NCBI RefSeq assembly: GCF_021729155.1
Contig: NZ_JAJQYA010000012.1
Coordinates: forward strand, 62,001-126,000
Direction of reading: 5' to 3'
DNA length: 64,000 nt
Origin: Membranihabitans marinus
GTDB lineage: Bacteria > Bacteroidota > Bacteroidia > Chitinophagales > Saprospiraceae
Shown in pieces: positions 17,995 through 28,061 of this stretch. A model generated the notes under the pieces. The model was not told where the DNA came from and did not search any database. It saw nothing but the letters and a program-made list of their open reading frames with translations. Within the stretch, counting starts at the first letter, position 1; every line of letters starts with the position of its first letter. A program made the position numbers and the translations under genes.

Positions 17995-19386
17995 ATGAAA
18001 TTAAAGACCAAGACTATTCAAATGTTATCCGACCAAATGACGCCGGTTAGCGCCTATTTGAAAATCAGAGATATTTCAGAGTTTCCAATGATTCTCGAGA
18101 GCAATGATTCTCAGTCGGCTGAAAATTCAAAATCTTTTGTGGGTTTTGATCCACTTATCGAATTGTATACCGAGGGCGATCGATTGATAATTAATACATT
18201 GGGCAGAAAAGAAAGTATCGCCTGTTCTCACGTCCATAAACTACCGGAATTACTCAATCAAGTGAGAAAACAAATAACGGTTTCTGGTGACCATTCTGAT
18301 ATTAATGGGTTTTTCGGTCATACCAATTTTGAAGCTGTTCGGTATTTTGATGCGGTTAATTTAAATAAGAATCAATCTGAAATCCCCGAAATTCACTACT
18401 TCTTTTATCGTTATCTAATAGTTTTTGATCATTACCGAGATCAATTGACCCTCATTGAAAATGTACCCGATGGTGAGCCATCTGATATATTGAAAATTAA
18501 GAAGTTGCTTTTAATGGGACATTACGAGGAAAAGGGATTCAAATGTAATGGTCCTGAATCCAGCGATATGACTGATGATGAATTTAAAGACTTAGTGGTC
18601 AAAGGCAAACATCACTGTAAAGTAGGCGATGTCTTTCAGATAGTGATGTCGCGAAAATTTATCCAACCTTTTGAAGGTGATGATTTTACCGTCTATCGAG
18701 TATTGAGGTCCATTAATCCTTCTCCGTATTTATATTATTTTGACTTTGGATCCTACCGTATATTTGGTTCTTCTCCAGAATCTCAGCTAATCATCGATGA
18801 TCAAACAGCTAGGGTTAATCCCATAGCTGGAACCTATAGACGAAGTGGCAATGACGCTGAAGATGCGAGAAGAGCAGCTGCTCTTAAAGAAGATGCCAAA
18901 GAAGTCTCAGAACACACCATGTTGGTGGATTTGGCCAGAAATGATTTGGGGCGCCATACTACAGAAGTAGAAGTCAAATCATTAATGGAGGTACAGTATT
19001 TCAGTCATGTTATTCATTTGGTGTCTACCGTGGAAGGTAAATTGCCCAGTCAGTACAATCCTTTTAGAGTGTATGGAGATACCTTTCCAGCGGGTACATT
19101 GTCTGGGGCTCCCAAGATTAAGGCCATGGAATTAATCCACGAATACGAACATTCTATTCGCCATTTTTACGGCGGAGGAATTGGCTATATCGGATTAGAT
19201 GGAAACATCACTCAGGCCATTGTCATCCGATCCTTCTTGAGCAAGGACAATGTATTGTACAGTAGGGCGGGCGCCGGAATAGTGATTAGCAGTGATGAAG
19301 AAAGCGAATTGCAAGAAGTGAACAACAAGTTAGCTGCCTTAAAATCGGCGCTTAAACAAGCGGAAACTATCTTTGAAATCCAATAA
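17995..19386 (+). CDS. trpE: Anthranilate synthase component I
   Basis: Converts chorismate and ammonia (from TrpG) to anthranilate, the committed step of tryptophan synthesis. The start is ATG 17995 (MKLKTKTIQMLSDQM), beyond the attenuator; an upstream in-frame start at 17944 lies inside the terminator hairpin and is rejected. FPMILESNDS holds the LLES-type motif whose Ser takes part in Trp feedback inhibition. The chorismate-binding domain shows GDVFQIVMSRKF, FGSSPESQLI, NPIAGTYRRSG, DLARNDLGR, PAGTLSGAPKIKAME and GGGIGYIGLDG. 463 residues. It is probably controlled twice, by attenuation and by feedback. Confidence 0.96.
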   Translation: MKLKTKTIQMLSDQMTPVSAYLKIRDISEFPMILESNDSQSAENSKSFVGFDPLIELYTEGDRLIINTLGRKESIACSHVHKLPELLNQVRKQITVSGDHSDINGFFGHTNFEAVRYFDAVNLNKNQSEIPEIHYFFYRYLIVFDHYRDQLTLIENVPDGEPSDILKIKKLLLMGHYEEKGFKCNGPESSDMTDDEFKDLVVKGKHHCKVGDVFQIVMSRKFIQPFEGDDFTVYRVLRSINPSPYLYYFDFGSYRIFGSSPESQLIIDDQTARVNPIAGTYRRSGNDAEDARRAAALKEDAKEVSEHTMLVDLARNDLGRHTTEVEVKSLMEVQYFSHVIHLVSTVEGKLPSQYNPFRVYGDTFPAGTLSGAPKIKAMELIHEYEHSIRHFYGGGIGYIGLDGNITQAIVIRSFLSKDNVLYSRAGAGIVISSDEESELQEVNNKLAALKSALKQAETIFEIQ

Positions 19387-19436
19387 ATAATCTTACCGAA
19401 TAGGTGATTTGACAAATATTAAAAATACCATTGATT

Positions 19437-20027
19437 ATGAAAGTCATTATCCTCGATAATTACGATTCGTTTACCTATAATCTATATCAATTTTTACAAG
19501 AAATTAGTGATTTTGAAATAGATGTAATCAGAAATGATAAAATTTCTGTAGCCGATGTAGCACAGTACGATATTATCATTCTTTCTCCTGGACCTGGCGT
19601 ACCCAAGGATGCTGGGAATATGCCAGCCATTATTCAGGCTTACAAAACAACAAAACCTATTTTGGGCGTATGTCTCGGTCATCAAGCCATAGGAGAATCC
19701 TACGGGGCAGACTTGCAAAACCTCGATCACGTTTATCACGGTGTCGACTGCTCATTGTCTATTTTGAGAAAAGACAATCTGTTTTCCAATTTGGAAGATG
19801 GGATAAAGGTAGGACGATATCATTCATGGGTAATTGAAAAGGATTCTACCCCAGAAGAATTGGAAATAACTGCCATCGATGATCAACAAGAAATCATGGC
19901 TATTCAACACCGTAGTGATCCAGTCTATGGAGTTCAGTTTCACCCAGAATCAATACTCACACCACAAGGCAAACAAATATTGACTAATTTTTTATCCTTG
20001 GCTACCGCTTTTATAAACCGAAATTAA
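19437..20027 (+). CDS. trpG: Anthranilate synthase component II (glutamine amidotransferase)
   Basis: Class I amidotransferase supplying ammonia to TrpE. MKVIILDNYDSFTYNLYQFL is the family N-terminus, so ATG 19437 is preferred to a TTG at 19431. The oxyanion region is SPGPGVPKDAG, the nucleophile Cys is in GVCLGHQAIGESYGA, and the His-Glu pair is in YGVQFHPESIL. 196 residues, separate from trpD rather than fused as in enterobacteria. It follows trpE by 50 bases and trpD starts one base after its stop. Confidence 0.96.
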   Translation: MKVIILDNYDSFTYNLYQFLQEISDFEIDVIRNDKISVADVAQYDIIILSPGPGVPKDAGNMPAIIQAYKTTKPILGVCLGHQAIGESYGADLQNLDHVYHGVDCSLSILRKDNLFSNLEDGIKVGRYHSWVIEKDSTPEELEITAIDDQQEIMAIQHRSDPVYGVQFHPESILTPQGKQILTNFLSLATAFINRN

Positions 20028-20028
20028 A

Positions 20029-21021
20029 ATGAAACAACTGTTTGAACAACTATTTGCAGGAGAAGTCTTAACCAAAGAACAGACCTATTCTATAATGGAA
20101 AATATTGGTCAGGGCCAATTGAGTCATGGCGAAATAGCAGCATTGTTGACTGTGTTTTGCATGCGTCCGATATCTACTATGGAATTTTTAGGGTTTAGAA
20201 CGGCATTATACGACTTGTGTAAAAAGGTGAATTTGGAAGGCGATGAAAGAATTGATATTGTCGGATCCGGGGGAGACGGCAAAAACACCTTTAATATATC
20301 CACGCTTTCTTGTTTTGTAGTAGCAGGAGCGGGGTATAAGGTAAGTAAACACGGTAATTATGCCTCTACCTCTATTTCTGGATCTTCCAATGTCTTGCAG
20401 TCGTTAGGATATCAGTTTACCAATGACGAGTCCCTGTTAAATCGTCAGTTGTCTGAAGCTAATATTTGTTTTTTGCATGCACCGCTGTTTCACCCCGCCA
20501 TGGGCCAAGTAGCTCCAGTGCGCAAAGCATTGCCATTTAAGACATTTTTCAATATTATGGGACCGACCATAAACCCAAGTCAACCTTCGGCCTATTTACT
20601 AGGAGCTTATAGCAAAACAGTAGCTTCCCTTTACGCCGAAGTCATGGAAAAAGCAGGTTATGGTTTTACCGTAGTTCACAATATTGACGGTTACGATGAG
20701 GTTTCCTTAACCGATGGGTTTCTAAAGATTAATGCCCAAGGCCAAGAGATTCTTTTTCCTACTGATATTGGATTTCAACAAATTGGCCAAGAAGACCTTT
20801 ACAGCGGTGATACCATCGATTCGGCCAAGACCATTTTCTTAAATGTCTTGGAAAATAAATCTACTTCCGCTCAAAAAAATGTAGTATTGGTGAATAGTGG
20901 TTTAGCCATTCAGACACTATGTCCTGAAAAATCCATTTCGGACTGTATAGCAGAGGCTGAGGAAAGTCTACAATCGGGAAAGGCAAAACAAACATTGACC
21001 AACTTATTAAATGCACAATAA
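20029..21021 (+). CDS. trpD: Anthranilate phosphoribosyltransferase
   Basis: Transfers phosphoribose from PRPP to anthranilate. The N-terminal helical domain (residues 1-65) is followed by the glycine-rich PRPP loop IVGSGGDGKNTFNIST and VSKHGNYASTSISGSSNVL (normally KHGNRxxSSxxGSAD). NIMGPTINPSQPSAYLLGAY and VVHNIDGYDEVSLTDG, which corresponds to the GxDExS motif, come later. The KHGNYA and GSSN variants in place of KHGNRA and GSAD are accepted differences in Bacteroidota TrpD. 330 residues. Its stop overlaps the trpC start by one base (TAATG). Confidence 0.95.
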   Translation: MKQLFEQLFAGEVLTKEQTYSIMENIGQGQLSHGEIAALLTVFCMRPISTMEFLGFRTALYDLCKKVNLEGDERIDIVGSGGDGKNTFNISTLSCFVVAGAGYKVSKHGNYASTSISGSSNVLQSLGYQFTNDESLLNRQLSEANICFLHAPLFHPAMGQVAPVRKALPFKTFFNIMGPTINPSQPSAYLLGAYSKTVASLYAEVMEKAGYGFTVVHNIDGYDEVSLTDGFLKINAQGQEILFPTDIGFQQIGQEDLYSGDTIDSAKTIFLNVLENKSTSAQKNVVLVNSGLAIQTLCPEKSISDCIAEAEESLQSGKAKQTLTNLLNAQ

Positions 21022-21833
21022 TGGATATTTTAGAAAAAATCACCATAGCCAAGAAAAAAGAGGTAGCTGAGAAAAAATCTCTCTACCCAGCCAAGTTATT
21101 GGAGAAGTCAATGTACTTCAATACCCCAGTGGTATCATTTTCTCACTACATTACTAGGCCAGACAAATCTGGAGTAATCGCAGAATTTAAAAGAAAATCT
21201 CCATCAGAAGGATTTATTAATCAATATGGTTCTGCAGAGGAAGTCTCTATAGCCTATATGCAAGCTGGAGCTTCCGCTATTAGCGTGTTGACCGATACTT
21301 TGTTCTTTGGAGGTTCTTATGATGATTTGAGAACGGTGCGCAAATTTAATTTCTGTCCCATATTGAGGAAGGATTTTGTGATCGACGAATACCAATTGTT
21401 GGAAGCCAAATCTATCGGGGCAGATGTGGTGTTATTGATTGCAGAAATATTGACAGCTGAAGAAGTGATGTCTCTATCCAAAACAGCTCACGACTTGGGA
21501 CTAGAGGTTTTGTTGGAAGTACATTCTGAAGACCAACTCGCCAAAGTAACCGATTATGTAAATGTAGTTGGAGTAAATAATAGAAATCTTAAAAACTTTG
21601 AAGTTTCTATTCAAAACTCCATCGATCTGTTTGACAAAATCCCAGCGGATAAGGTTAAAATATCTGAGAGTGGTATTAAAAATGCCGATGATATGATTAC
21701 ACTATCCCAAAAAGGATTTGACGGCTTTTTAATCGGAACACAGTTTATGAGATCGGATAATCCCGGAAAATCATGTCGATTGTTGATCGATGAATTTGAA
21801 ATGAAGCGTAAACAAATTTCGATACCATCATAG
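21021..21833 (+). CDS. trpC: Indole-3-glycerol phosphate synthase
   Basis: TIM-barrel enzyme closing the indole ring from CdRP. MDILEKITIAKKKEVAEKKS is the usual N-terminal helix. The catalytic strands show VIAEFKRKSPSEGFIN (Lys), AISVLTDTLFFGGSYDDL, PILRKDFVIDEYQLLEA, LEVLLEVHSEDQL, GVNNRNLKNFEV and ISESGIKNADD. 270 residues and monofunctional, since trpF is a separate downstream gene. Translation is probably coupled to trpD through the one-base overlap; trpF starts 34 bases after its stop. Confidence 0.96.
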   Translation: MDILEKITIAKKKEVAEKKSLYPAKLLEKSMYFNTPVVSFSHYITRPDKSGVIAEFKRKSPSEGFINQYGSAEEVSIAYMQAGASAISVLTDTLFFGGSYDDLRTVRKFNFCPILRKDFVIDEYQLLEAKSIGADVVLLIAEILTAEEVMSLSKTAHDLGLEVLLEVHSEDQLAKVTDYVNVVGVNNRNLKNFEVSIQNSIDLFDKIPADKVKISESGIKNADDMITLSQKGFDGFLIGTQFMRSDNPGKSCRLLIDEFEMKRKQISIPS

Positions 21834-21867
21834 TACTTTCATTGTCGTAATAATCAAAACTCCTAAG

Positions 21868-22476
21868 ATGAAAATAAAAGTATGTGGTATGAGAGATCCC
21901 GATAATGTGCGCGCACTGGAACAGCTGCCCGTAGATTATATTGGATTTATTTTTTACCCCAAATCGAAAAGAGATGTGAGTGAAAAATCCTTGCCTAATA
22001 CCAAAGGGTTGCATCGGGTAGGGGTATTTGTCAATGAAGACAATAGTGAAATTTTAAAATGGGTAGAAAAGTGGGATTTAACTCATGTTCAACTTCACGG
22101 TGACGAAAGCCCCAGTCAATGTCTTGAATTGAGAAGATGTAATGTTGTGATAATGAAGGCAGTATCGGTGGATGATAATTTCGATTTTGACAGTTTACTC
22201 GAATACGAATCCTCAGTGGACTATTTTGTCTTCGATACCAAGGGAGAGGAACGGGGAGGCAATGGAATAGCATTTAACTGGCAAAAGTTGGAGGAGTACA
22301 AAGGCAATATACCATTTTTCTTAAGTGGGGGAATTCACCGTGATTCAGCGGCCGCAATTAAGGCTGTGAACCATCCACAATTGTTTGCGGTAGATATCAA
22401 TAGCAGGTTTGAAAAATCTCCAGGATTAAAAAATATTGAAAGTATAAAATCATTTATATATGAATTACAAAATTGA
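21868..22476 (+). CDS. trpF: Phosphoribosylanthranilate isomerase
   Basis: Amadori rearrangement of PRA to CdRP by a small TIM barrel. [17 protein letters not shown] has the catalytic Cys in [35 protein letters not shown] and [14 protein letters not shown] follow, with the general acid Asp in [15 protein letters not shown] and the phosphate loop [15 protein letters not shown] and [15 protein letters not shown]. 202 residues, normal length. The last 17 bases overlap trpB, so the two are likely translationally coupled. Confidence 0.95.
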   Translation: MKIKVCGMRDPDNVRALEQLPVDYIGFIFYPKSKRDVSEKSLPNTKGLHRVGVFVNEDNSEILKWVEKWDLTHVQLHGDESPSQCLELRRCNVVIMKAVSVDDNFDFDSLLEYESSVDYFVFDTKGEERGGNGIAFNWQKLEEYKGNIPFFLSGGIHRDSAAAIKAVNHPQLFAVDINSRFEKSPGLKNIESIKSFIYELQN

Positions 22477-23644
22477 TGAAAAGGGATTCTATGGCAAGTT
22501 TGGCGGTGCTTATATCCCAGAAATGTTGCATAGTAATGTTATGGAATTGCAGGAAAACTACTTAGCCATAACACAAACAGAGGAGTTCCAAACAGAGTTC
22601 AGAAGTTTGTTGAAACATTATACAGGTCGTCCTTCCCCATTGTATTGGGCCAAGAGATTGTCAGAAAAATATGGGACTAAGATATATCTTAAGCGAGAGG
22701 ATTTAAATCATACGGGTGCCCATAAAATCAACAATACCATTGGTCAAATATTATTAGCTCAAAAATTGGGTAAAACCAGGATCATCGCCGAGACTGGTGC
22801 AGGCCAACACGGAGTGGCTACAGCTACGGTATGTGCTTTGATGGGATTGGAATGTATCGTATATATGGGTGAAGTGGATATCGAACGTCAAAAGCCCAAT
22901 GTGTTTAGAATGAAGATGTTAGGTGCCGAAGTGCGTCCGGCAACCAGTGGAAGTAAAACTTTAAAGGATGCTACCAATGAGGCCATCCGTGATTGGATCA
23001 ACAACCCTGTCGATACATTTTATATAATTGGATCTGTAGTAGGTCCTCATCCTTATCCCGATATGGTGGCTCGTTTTCAGTCGGTGATTAGCCGTGAAAT
23101 GAAGGAGCAATTACAAGAATATGAAGGTCGATCCAATCCCGATCGCATTATTGCCTGCGTAGGAGGGGGATCTAATGCTGCTGGAGCTTTTTACCATTAT
23201 TTGGATGATGAAGATGTTACATTAGTAGCGGTGGAAGCAGGCGGTGAAGGTATTCATTCCGGTCGTTCTGCGGCCACATCAATTTTGGGTACTGAAGGGA
23301 TTATTCATGGAAGTAAGACTTTGTTGATGCAGACCAAAGACGGTCAGATTATTGAACCTCACTCCATATCTGCAGGATTGGATTATCCAGGAATTGGTCC
23401 ATTACACGCACATCTTATAACCACTGGAAGGGCGGAAGTAGTGTCTATAGAGGATGGGGAGGCCGTCAATGCCGCCATCGAACTCAGTAGACTGGAAGGG
23501 ATTATCCCTGCTTTGGAATCATCTCATGCTTTGGCTGCCCTCGATTATTTGACTTTAGATAAAGATGAATCAACCATTATATGTCTCAGTGGAAGAGGAG
23601 ACAAAGATCTTCAAACTTATATGAAATACTTAAACCATGAATAA
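22460..23644 (+). CDS. trpB: Tryptophan synthase beta subunit
   Basis: PLP enzyme condensing indole with serine. [20 protein letters not shown] is a standard TrpB1 N-terminus. The Schiff-base Lys is in [17 protein letters not shown], followed by [17 protein letters not shown] and the PLP-phosphate loop [15 protein letters not shown]. Near the C-terminus, [18 protein letters not shown] and [13 protein letters not shown] are present. 394 residues. It overlaps trpF by 17 bases and trpA by 8, as expected for stoichiometric alpha-beta subunits that channel indole. Confidence 0.97.
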   Translation: MNYKIDEKGFYGKFGGAYIPEMLHSNVMELQENYLAITQTEEFQTEFRSLLKHYTGRPSPLYWAKRLSEKYGTKIYLKREDLNHTGAHKINNTIGQILLAQKLGKTRIIAETGAGQHGVATATVCALMGLECIVYMGEVDIERQKPNVFRMKMLGAEVRPATSGSKTLKDATNEAIRDWINNPVDTFYIIGSVVGPHPYPDMVARFQSVISREMKEQLQEYEGRSNPDRIIACVGGGSNAAGAFYHYLDDEDVTLVAVEAGGEGIHSGRSAATSILGTEGIIHGSKTLLMQTKDGQIIEPHSISAGLDYPGIGPLHAHLITTGRAEVVSIEDGEAVNAAIELSRLEGIIPALESSHALAALDYLTLDKDESTIICLSGRGDKDLQTYMKYLNHE

Positions 23645-24419
23645 ATTAAAGGCTGCCTTTTCGCAGGGAGATAAGAAATTATTAAACGTTTACTTTACAG
23701 CGGGTTACCCTCAATTGAAAGATACCCAAACGATAATTACCTCATTGGCTAATGCCGGTGCAGATATTATCGAAGTGGGCATGCCCTATTCAGATCCTAT
23801 GGCCGATGGTCCTACGATTCAAGAAAGCAGTAAAATAGCTTTGCAGAATGGATTGACACTGAAGATTTTATTCGAACAAGTTGCCGCAGCCCGTGCACAA
23901 ACTGAAGTCCCATTAATCCTTATGGGATATCTCAATCAAATGATGCAATATGGGGAGGAGAAATTCCTAGACTCTTGTGTTCAATGTGGTATTGAGGCCT
24001 TAATCATTCCCGATTTGCCGCCTGACTTATATGGTTCGGATTACAAGGCTATGTTTGAGGAGAGAAATATTGAAATTGTGTTTTTGATTACCCCGCAGAC
24101 TAGTGAAGATCGAATTCGGTATATCGACAGTCTTTCCGACGCTTTTATATATGTGGTGTCAGACTCTTCAATTACCGGAAACTCTAGAGACATTTCATCC
24201 GAACAACGGGAGTATTTTCAACGTATCGCCGATATGAACTTAAAGAATCCTTGTCTCATAGGCTTTGGTATTTCGGATAAGAAAAGTTTTGATATGGCTT
24301 CCTCTTATTCTTCAGGAGCAATAATCGGGAGTGCATTTATCAAACATTTAACCAATGCTTCTGGCGATGAAAGTTTAGATCTTACGGTTACCCAATTTGT
24401 ACATTCTATTAAAGGTTAA
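23637..24419 (+). CDS. trpA: Tryptophan synthase alpha subunit
   Basis: Cleaves indole-3-glycerol phosphate to indole and GAP, and passes indole to Trp[15 protein letters not shown], the catalytic Glu in [19 protein letters not shown] and Asp in [12 protein letters not shown] are seen. [12 protein letters not shown] corresponds to the mobile loop 6, and [15 protein letters not shown] with [12 protein letters not shown] bind phosphate. 260 residues. It overlaps trpB by 8 bases; the DAHP synthase gene begins six bases after its stop and is almost certainly in the same transcript. Confidence 0.96.
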   Translation: MNKLKAAFSQGDKKLLNVYFTAGYPQLKDTQTIITSLANAGADIIEVGMPYSDPMADGPTIQESSKIALQNGLTLKILFEQVAAARAQTEVPLILMGYLNQMMQYGEEKFLDSCVQCGIEALIIPDLPPDLYGSDYKAMFEERNIEIVFLITPQTSEDRIRYIDSLSDAFIYVVSDSSITGNSRDISSEQREYFQRIADMNLKNPCLIGFGISDKKSFDMASSYSSGAIIGSAFIKHLTNASGDESLDLTVTQFVHSIKG

Positions 24420-24424
24420 TAATT

Positions 24425-25444
24425 ATGATTATTCGATTAGCATCAAATTATACACTTTCAGAAGATTCAGCTATTGCAACTCTGCTCAATAAAAATGGTA
24501 TCGGTTTTTCAGAAGTAGTTACCCAATATGGTCATTATTTAGTAGCGCCTTTAAAAGGTGATATGGATATTAGGCTAATCGGACACTTAACAGAGGTGGA
24601 TGATGTGTACAGGGTCAGCGATGCTTATAAATTGGTGTCGCGGAAATGGAAATTGAAGAATACTTCCATAGATTTGGGAGACAATATTGTGATTGGTGAT
24701 GGTTCTTTAAGTATTATGGCTGGTCCATGTTCTATTGAGTCAGAAGCTCAGATCGAATCCACGGTAAAGCATTTGTTGGATCGTGGCATATCGATAATGA
24801 GAGGGGGAGTATACAAACCCAGATCTTCTCCATATTCATTTCGAGGATTGGGAATGGAAGGATTGAAACTATTTTACAAACATTGTCAAGACAACGGGAT
24901 TAAAGTAATTACTGAAGTGATGATGGTGGAGCAAATAGAGGAAATGCATGATTATGTAGATATATTTCAAGTGGGAGCTCGCAATTCTCAGAATTTCAAT
25001 TTGTTGGATGCGTTGGGTAAAATCGACAAGGCAGTGATGATCAAGCGGGGAATCAGTGGAACCATTGAAGAATTGCTTCAATCGGCTGAATATGTTTTTT
25101 CCAACGGCAACGAAAAGATTTTACTGTGTGAGCGAGGTATTCGATCATATGAAAAGGCGTATAGAAATACCATGGATGTCAACGCTATTGCGGTATTAAA
25201 AGATCGATCCCATTTGCCTGTAATTGCCGATCCTTCACATGGTGTAGGTGTTCGCAAGTATGTAGATAAGATAGCCATGGCTTCTGTGATGGCTGGGGCC
25301 GATGGAGTGATTTTAGAGGTTCATGAAGTGCCGCAAAAAGCATTTTCTGATGGAGCACAGACCTTGAGTTATGGTCAAGCATCGGTTTTATATGAAAAAT
25401 TAAGGCAATTGGATCAATTGAAATCGCAATTTGCAACGTTGTAA
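24425..25444 (+). CDS. aroF: 3-deoxy-7-phosphoheptulonate synthase (DAHP synthase, AroF I-beta type)
   Basis: First step of the shikimate pathway, feeding chorismate to the upstream Trp genes. Residues 1-75 are a ferredoxin-like regulatory domain as in Thermotoga DAHPS. The catalytic barrel shows MAGPCSIESEAQIEST, MRGGVYKPRSSPYSFRGLG, VGARNSQNFNLLDAL, MIKRGISGTIEELLQSAEY, CERGIRSYEKAYRNTMDVNA and PVIADPSHGVGVRKYVDK, with metal ligands in Cys, His, Glu and Asp positions. 339 residues. Its place as the last gene of the trp operon means tryptophan attenuation would also control aromatic precursor supply. That this enzyme is itself Trp-sensitive is only inference. Confidence 0.94.
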   Translation: MIIRLASNYTLSEDSAIATLLNKNGIGFSEVVTQYGHYLVAPLKGDMDIRLIGHLTEVDDVYRVSDAYKLVSRKWKLKNTSIDLGDNIVIGDGSLSIMAGPCSIESEAQIESTVKHLLDRGISIMRGGVYKPRSSPYSFRGLGMEGLKLFYKHCQDNGIKVITEVMMVEQIEEMHDYVDIFQVGARNSQNFNLLDALGKIDKAVMIKRGISGTIEELLQSAEYVFSNGNEKILLCERGIRSYEKAYRNTMDVNAIAVLKDRSHLPVIADPSHGVGVRKYVDKIAMASVMAGADGVILEVHEVPQKAFSDGAQTLSYGQASVLYEKLRQLDQLKSQFATL

Positions 25445-25564
25445 ATTAGGAGCGGGAAAATTGGATTTGCAGCGATTGAGATTTGTCGTGTTTTCTCTGG
25501 TATTGCTGTGATTATGAGGTGAATATATTTGTGGTTTTTAACTGGAATTGCTTAATTTGCGTTT

Positions 25565-26656
25565 ATGAATAGGATTTTATTTTTTCTTATGATGTGTTGG
25601 CTTTGTGGAACGGTCAGTGTTGAAGGCCAACAAATATATAGCAATGACTTTTTAAATATCGGGGTAGGAGCGCGATCCTTAGGTATGGGAAAAGCCGTGA
25701 TTGCTAGTGAAAATTCTATTCAGGCAGCTTATTGGAATCCCTCTAATTTTACGACACAAGGTGGTCCTATTCAGCTAAGTGCCATGCATGCAGTATGGTT
25801 TTCTGGGGTAGTGAATTACGATTATTTGGGCATGGGTTTTAAAATGGGCAATGATGGCAAGTCATACGGTGGGTTTTCACTGATTAGAATGGGAGTAGAT
25901 GATATCCCCAATACCTTGCAGCTCTACGATGCCGATGGGCGAATCAATTATTCCAATATACGTTCTTTTTCCGTGGCCGATTACGCAGGTTTGATTACCT
26001 ATAGCCGACAATTGGGGGATAGTCCATGGCGAGTGGGAGGAAATGTAAAAATCATCAGAAGGGTCTTGGGTAGTTTTGCAAAAGCTTGGGGAGGTGGCCT
26101 TGATATTGCGGCAACCTATAGTGGTGAAAGTTTTAAATTTGGTGCAGTATTGCGAGATATATCTACTACGGTCAATGCGTGGTCCTATGAATTTTCTGAG
26201 AGTGATTTAGCTATTTTACAACAGTTGGGCAACACCATTCCCAAGTCGGCACAAGAAGTGATTCGACCGAGTGCTTCAGTTGGTATTGCCAAGGTTTTGA
26301 AATGGAATGACGATATGAATATTACTCTTGCCCTAGATGCCGACATGACTTTTGATGGCCAGAGGAATACCTTGATTCAGTCCAAAACCGTGAGTGTGGA
26401 ACCTCACTTTGGATTGGAACTCAATTCGAGAGATGTTCTTTATCTCCGTGCTGGGATTTCATCCATACAAAAACGAAGAAAGATCAATAATCCCGATGCC
26501 AATGAATATTTTATTCAACCCAATATGGGTATAGGTTTGAGATTGGGATTAATAAATATCAATTATGCCTTGGCCTTCCTGAATGAAGACGATGCCAAGA
26601 GTTCTCTTTCTCATGTATTTTCAGCCATTTATACCCTTAAGGCAAGGCCAGAGTAA
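25565..26656 (+). CDS. PorV2-like outer-membrane barrel (PorV/PorQ family)
   Basis: 363-residue FadL-like beta barrel of the PorV/PorQ group associated with the type IX secretion system. A signal peptide MNRILFFLMMCWLCGTVSVEG is followed by the family start NDFLNIGVGARSLGMGKAVI and AAYWNPSNFTTQGGPIQLSA. The body is alternating beta strands ending in a terminal aromatic-containing strand (LSHVFSAIYTLKARPE). TATATTTG at 25524-25531 is a perfect -7 element, and TTTG at 25528-25531 plus TAATTTG at 25553-25559 could form a second one. In line with the T9SS cargo gene in this window. It is followed directly by cluster R2. Confidence 0.85.
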   Translation: MNRILFFLMMCWLCGTVSVEGQQIYSNDFLNIGVGARSLGMGKAVIASENSIQAAYWNPSNFTTQGGPIQLSAMHAVWFSGVVNYDYLGMGFKMGNDGKSYGGFSLIRMGVDDIPNTLQLYDADGRINYSNIRSFSVADYAGLITYSRQLGDSPWRVGGNVKIIRRVLGSFAKAWGGGLDIAATYSGESFKFGAVLRDISTTVNAWSYEFSESDLAILQQLGNTIPKSAQEVIRPSASVGIAKVLKWNDDMNITLALDADMTFDGQRNTLIQSKTVSVEPHFGLELNSRDVLYLRAGISSIQKRRKINNPDANEYFIQPNMGIGLRLGLININYALAFLNEDDAKSSLSHVFSAIYTLKARPE

Positions 26657-26756
26657 CGATTGTATTTCAAAGGATAATTCACCGTCTTATATAGTGTGTG
26701 GTGCAGTGGTTTTGCTCGGGCAATACTTGTCCATTTGATAGAATAAATCACCATTG

Positions 26757-26893
26757 AACTTCTCCTCAATTGGAGGATTGGCTGACTTGTCAGACGGGGT
26801 GGTTCGATTGAAAAAAGGTAAATTTATATATTTCCTACAGAATTTCCATACCACCCCGTCAGTAAACTGACACCCCTCCAAAGGAGGGGAATT
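26757..26893. repeat. Inverted repeat at the left edge of R2
   Basis: The left arm 26757-26803 (TCTCCTCAATTGGAGGAT, GACTTGTCAGACGGGGTGGT) and the right arm 26850-26893 (ACCACCCCGTCAGTAAACTG, CCCCTCCAAAGGAGGGGAAT) are imperfect complements separated by about 46 AT-rich bases. Each arm also holds its own small palindrome (CCTCAATTGGAGG; CCCCTCCAAAGGAGGGG). This is a different sequence family from the units further right and looks like a stand-alone non-autonomous element. Confidence 0.75.
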
Positions 26894-26999
26894 GTCTAGG
26901 ATGACTGAGCGAAGTTGCTCTTTAGAGCAACCATTGATCCTAAATGGATCAATGGCGAGGGAACCACGACCACCGTGTCGTGGTTGGGTGGGCCACTGG

Positions 27000-27272
27000 C
27001 TCCGGCGTGATTGCACCGTATATCGTAAGAATTACATTTTAATTTATTATATCGTCCTTTCAGGACTTCTTAATTGGTTAAACTATCTTTCATAGGGTTT
27101 CACCCTACGCTGACATATTTCGTCCTTTCAGGACTTTTTTATCAAGCTGGTTCCGGCGTGATTGCCCCGTAAATCTTCAGGAATTTAACCACGACCACCG
27201 TGTCGTGGGTGGGTAGGCCACTGTGCTCCGGCGTGATTGCACCGTATTTCGATAGGTTTTTAGCCACTGGCT
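27000..27272. repeat. 273-bp direct repeat, copy 1
   Basis: CTCCGGCGTGATTGCACCG through TTTTTAGCCACTGGCT is repeated without a visible difference at 27579-27851, an offset of 579. It contains two GTCCTTTCAGGAC hairpins, one CATAGGGTTTCACCCTA hairpin and CCACGAC/GTCGTGG. A third, shorter copy lies at about 28869-29049. Confidence 0.9.
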
Positions 27273-27578
27273 CCGTCGTGATTGCCCCCTTAATCCTATG
27301 GAAAATTCCACAGTACGCAAGGCGTGACTGCAATTTACATCGGAAGTCAATTTAATTTGCCATTGTGTTTTTATCCACCCCCGCCTTTCAGGCACCCCCG
27401 CCAGCGGGGGATATTTTCGAGAACGACCAAATGAAGTTGCTCTATAGAGCAACCCGATGGACTAAATCTAACTGAGTAGGGTCCACAGGACCATTGGTAG
27501 TCAATCTACCAATGACGAAGGCACCAAAGCCACTGGCTTTGGGTGGGTAAGCCAGATGAGGGAACCGGAGCCACTGTG

Positions 27579-27851
27579 CTCCGGCGTGATTGCACCGTAT
27601 ATCGTAAGAATTACATTTTAATTTATTATATCGTCCTTTCAGGACTTCTTAATTGGTTAAACTATCTTTCATAGGGTTTCACCCTACGCTGACATATTTC
27701 GTCCTTTCAGGACTTTTTTATCAAGCTGGTTCCGGCGTGATTGCCCCGTAAATCTTCAGGAATTTAACCACGACCACCGTGTCGTGGGTGGGTAGGCCAC
27801 TGTGCTCCGGCGTGATTGCACCGTATTTCGATAGGTTTTTAGCCACTGGCT
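27579..27851. repeat. 273-bp direct repeat, copy 2
   Basis: Matches 27000-27272 base for base by eye. Such identity means a recent duplication or active gene conversion. Confidence 0.9.
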
Positions 27852-28061
27852 TTGGGCAAACCAATCTAATATATCAATAAAAAAGTCCTGAAAGGACGTA
27901 GTCTGATAGCATAGGGTGAAACCCTATGAAAAGGATGCCTTCCTAGAAAAAAGTCCTGAAGGGACGAGGGAATTCATTTCTATCGACAGTAAACAACATT
28001 TTTCTATCAAATTCAATGATTGAGGTGAATTGAATGACAACATAAATGGTGATGCTCATGG

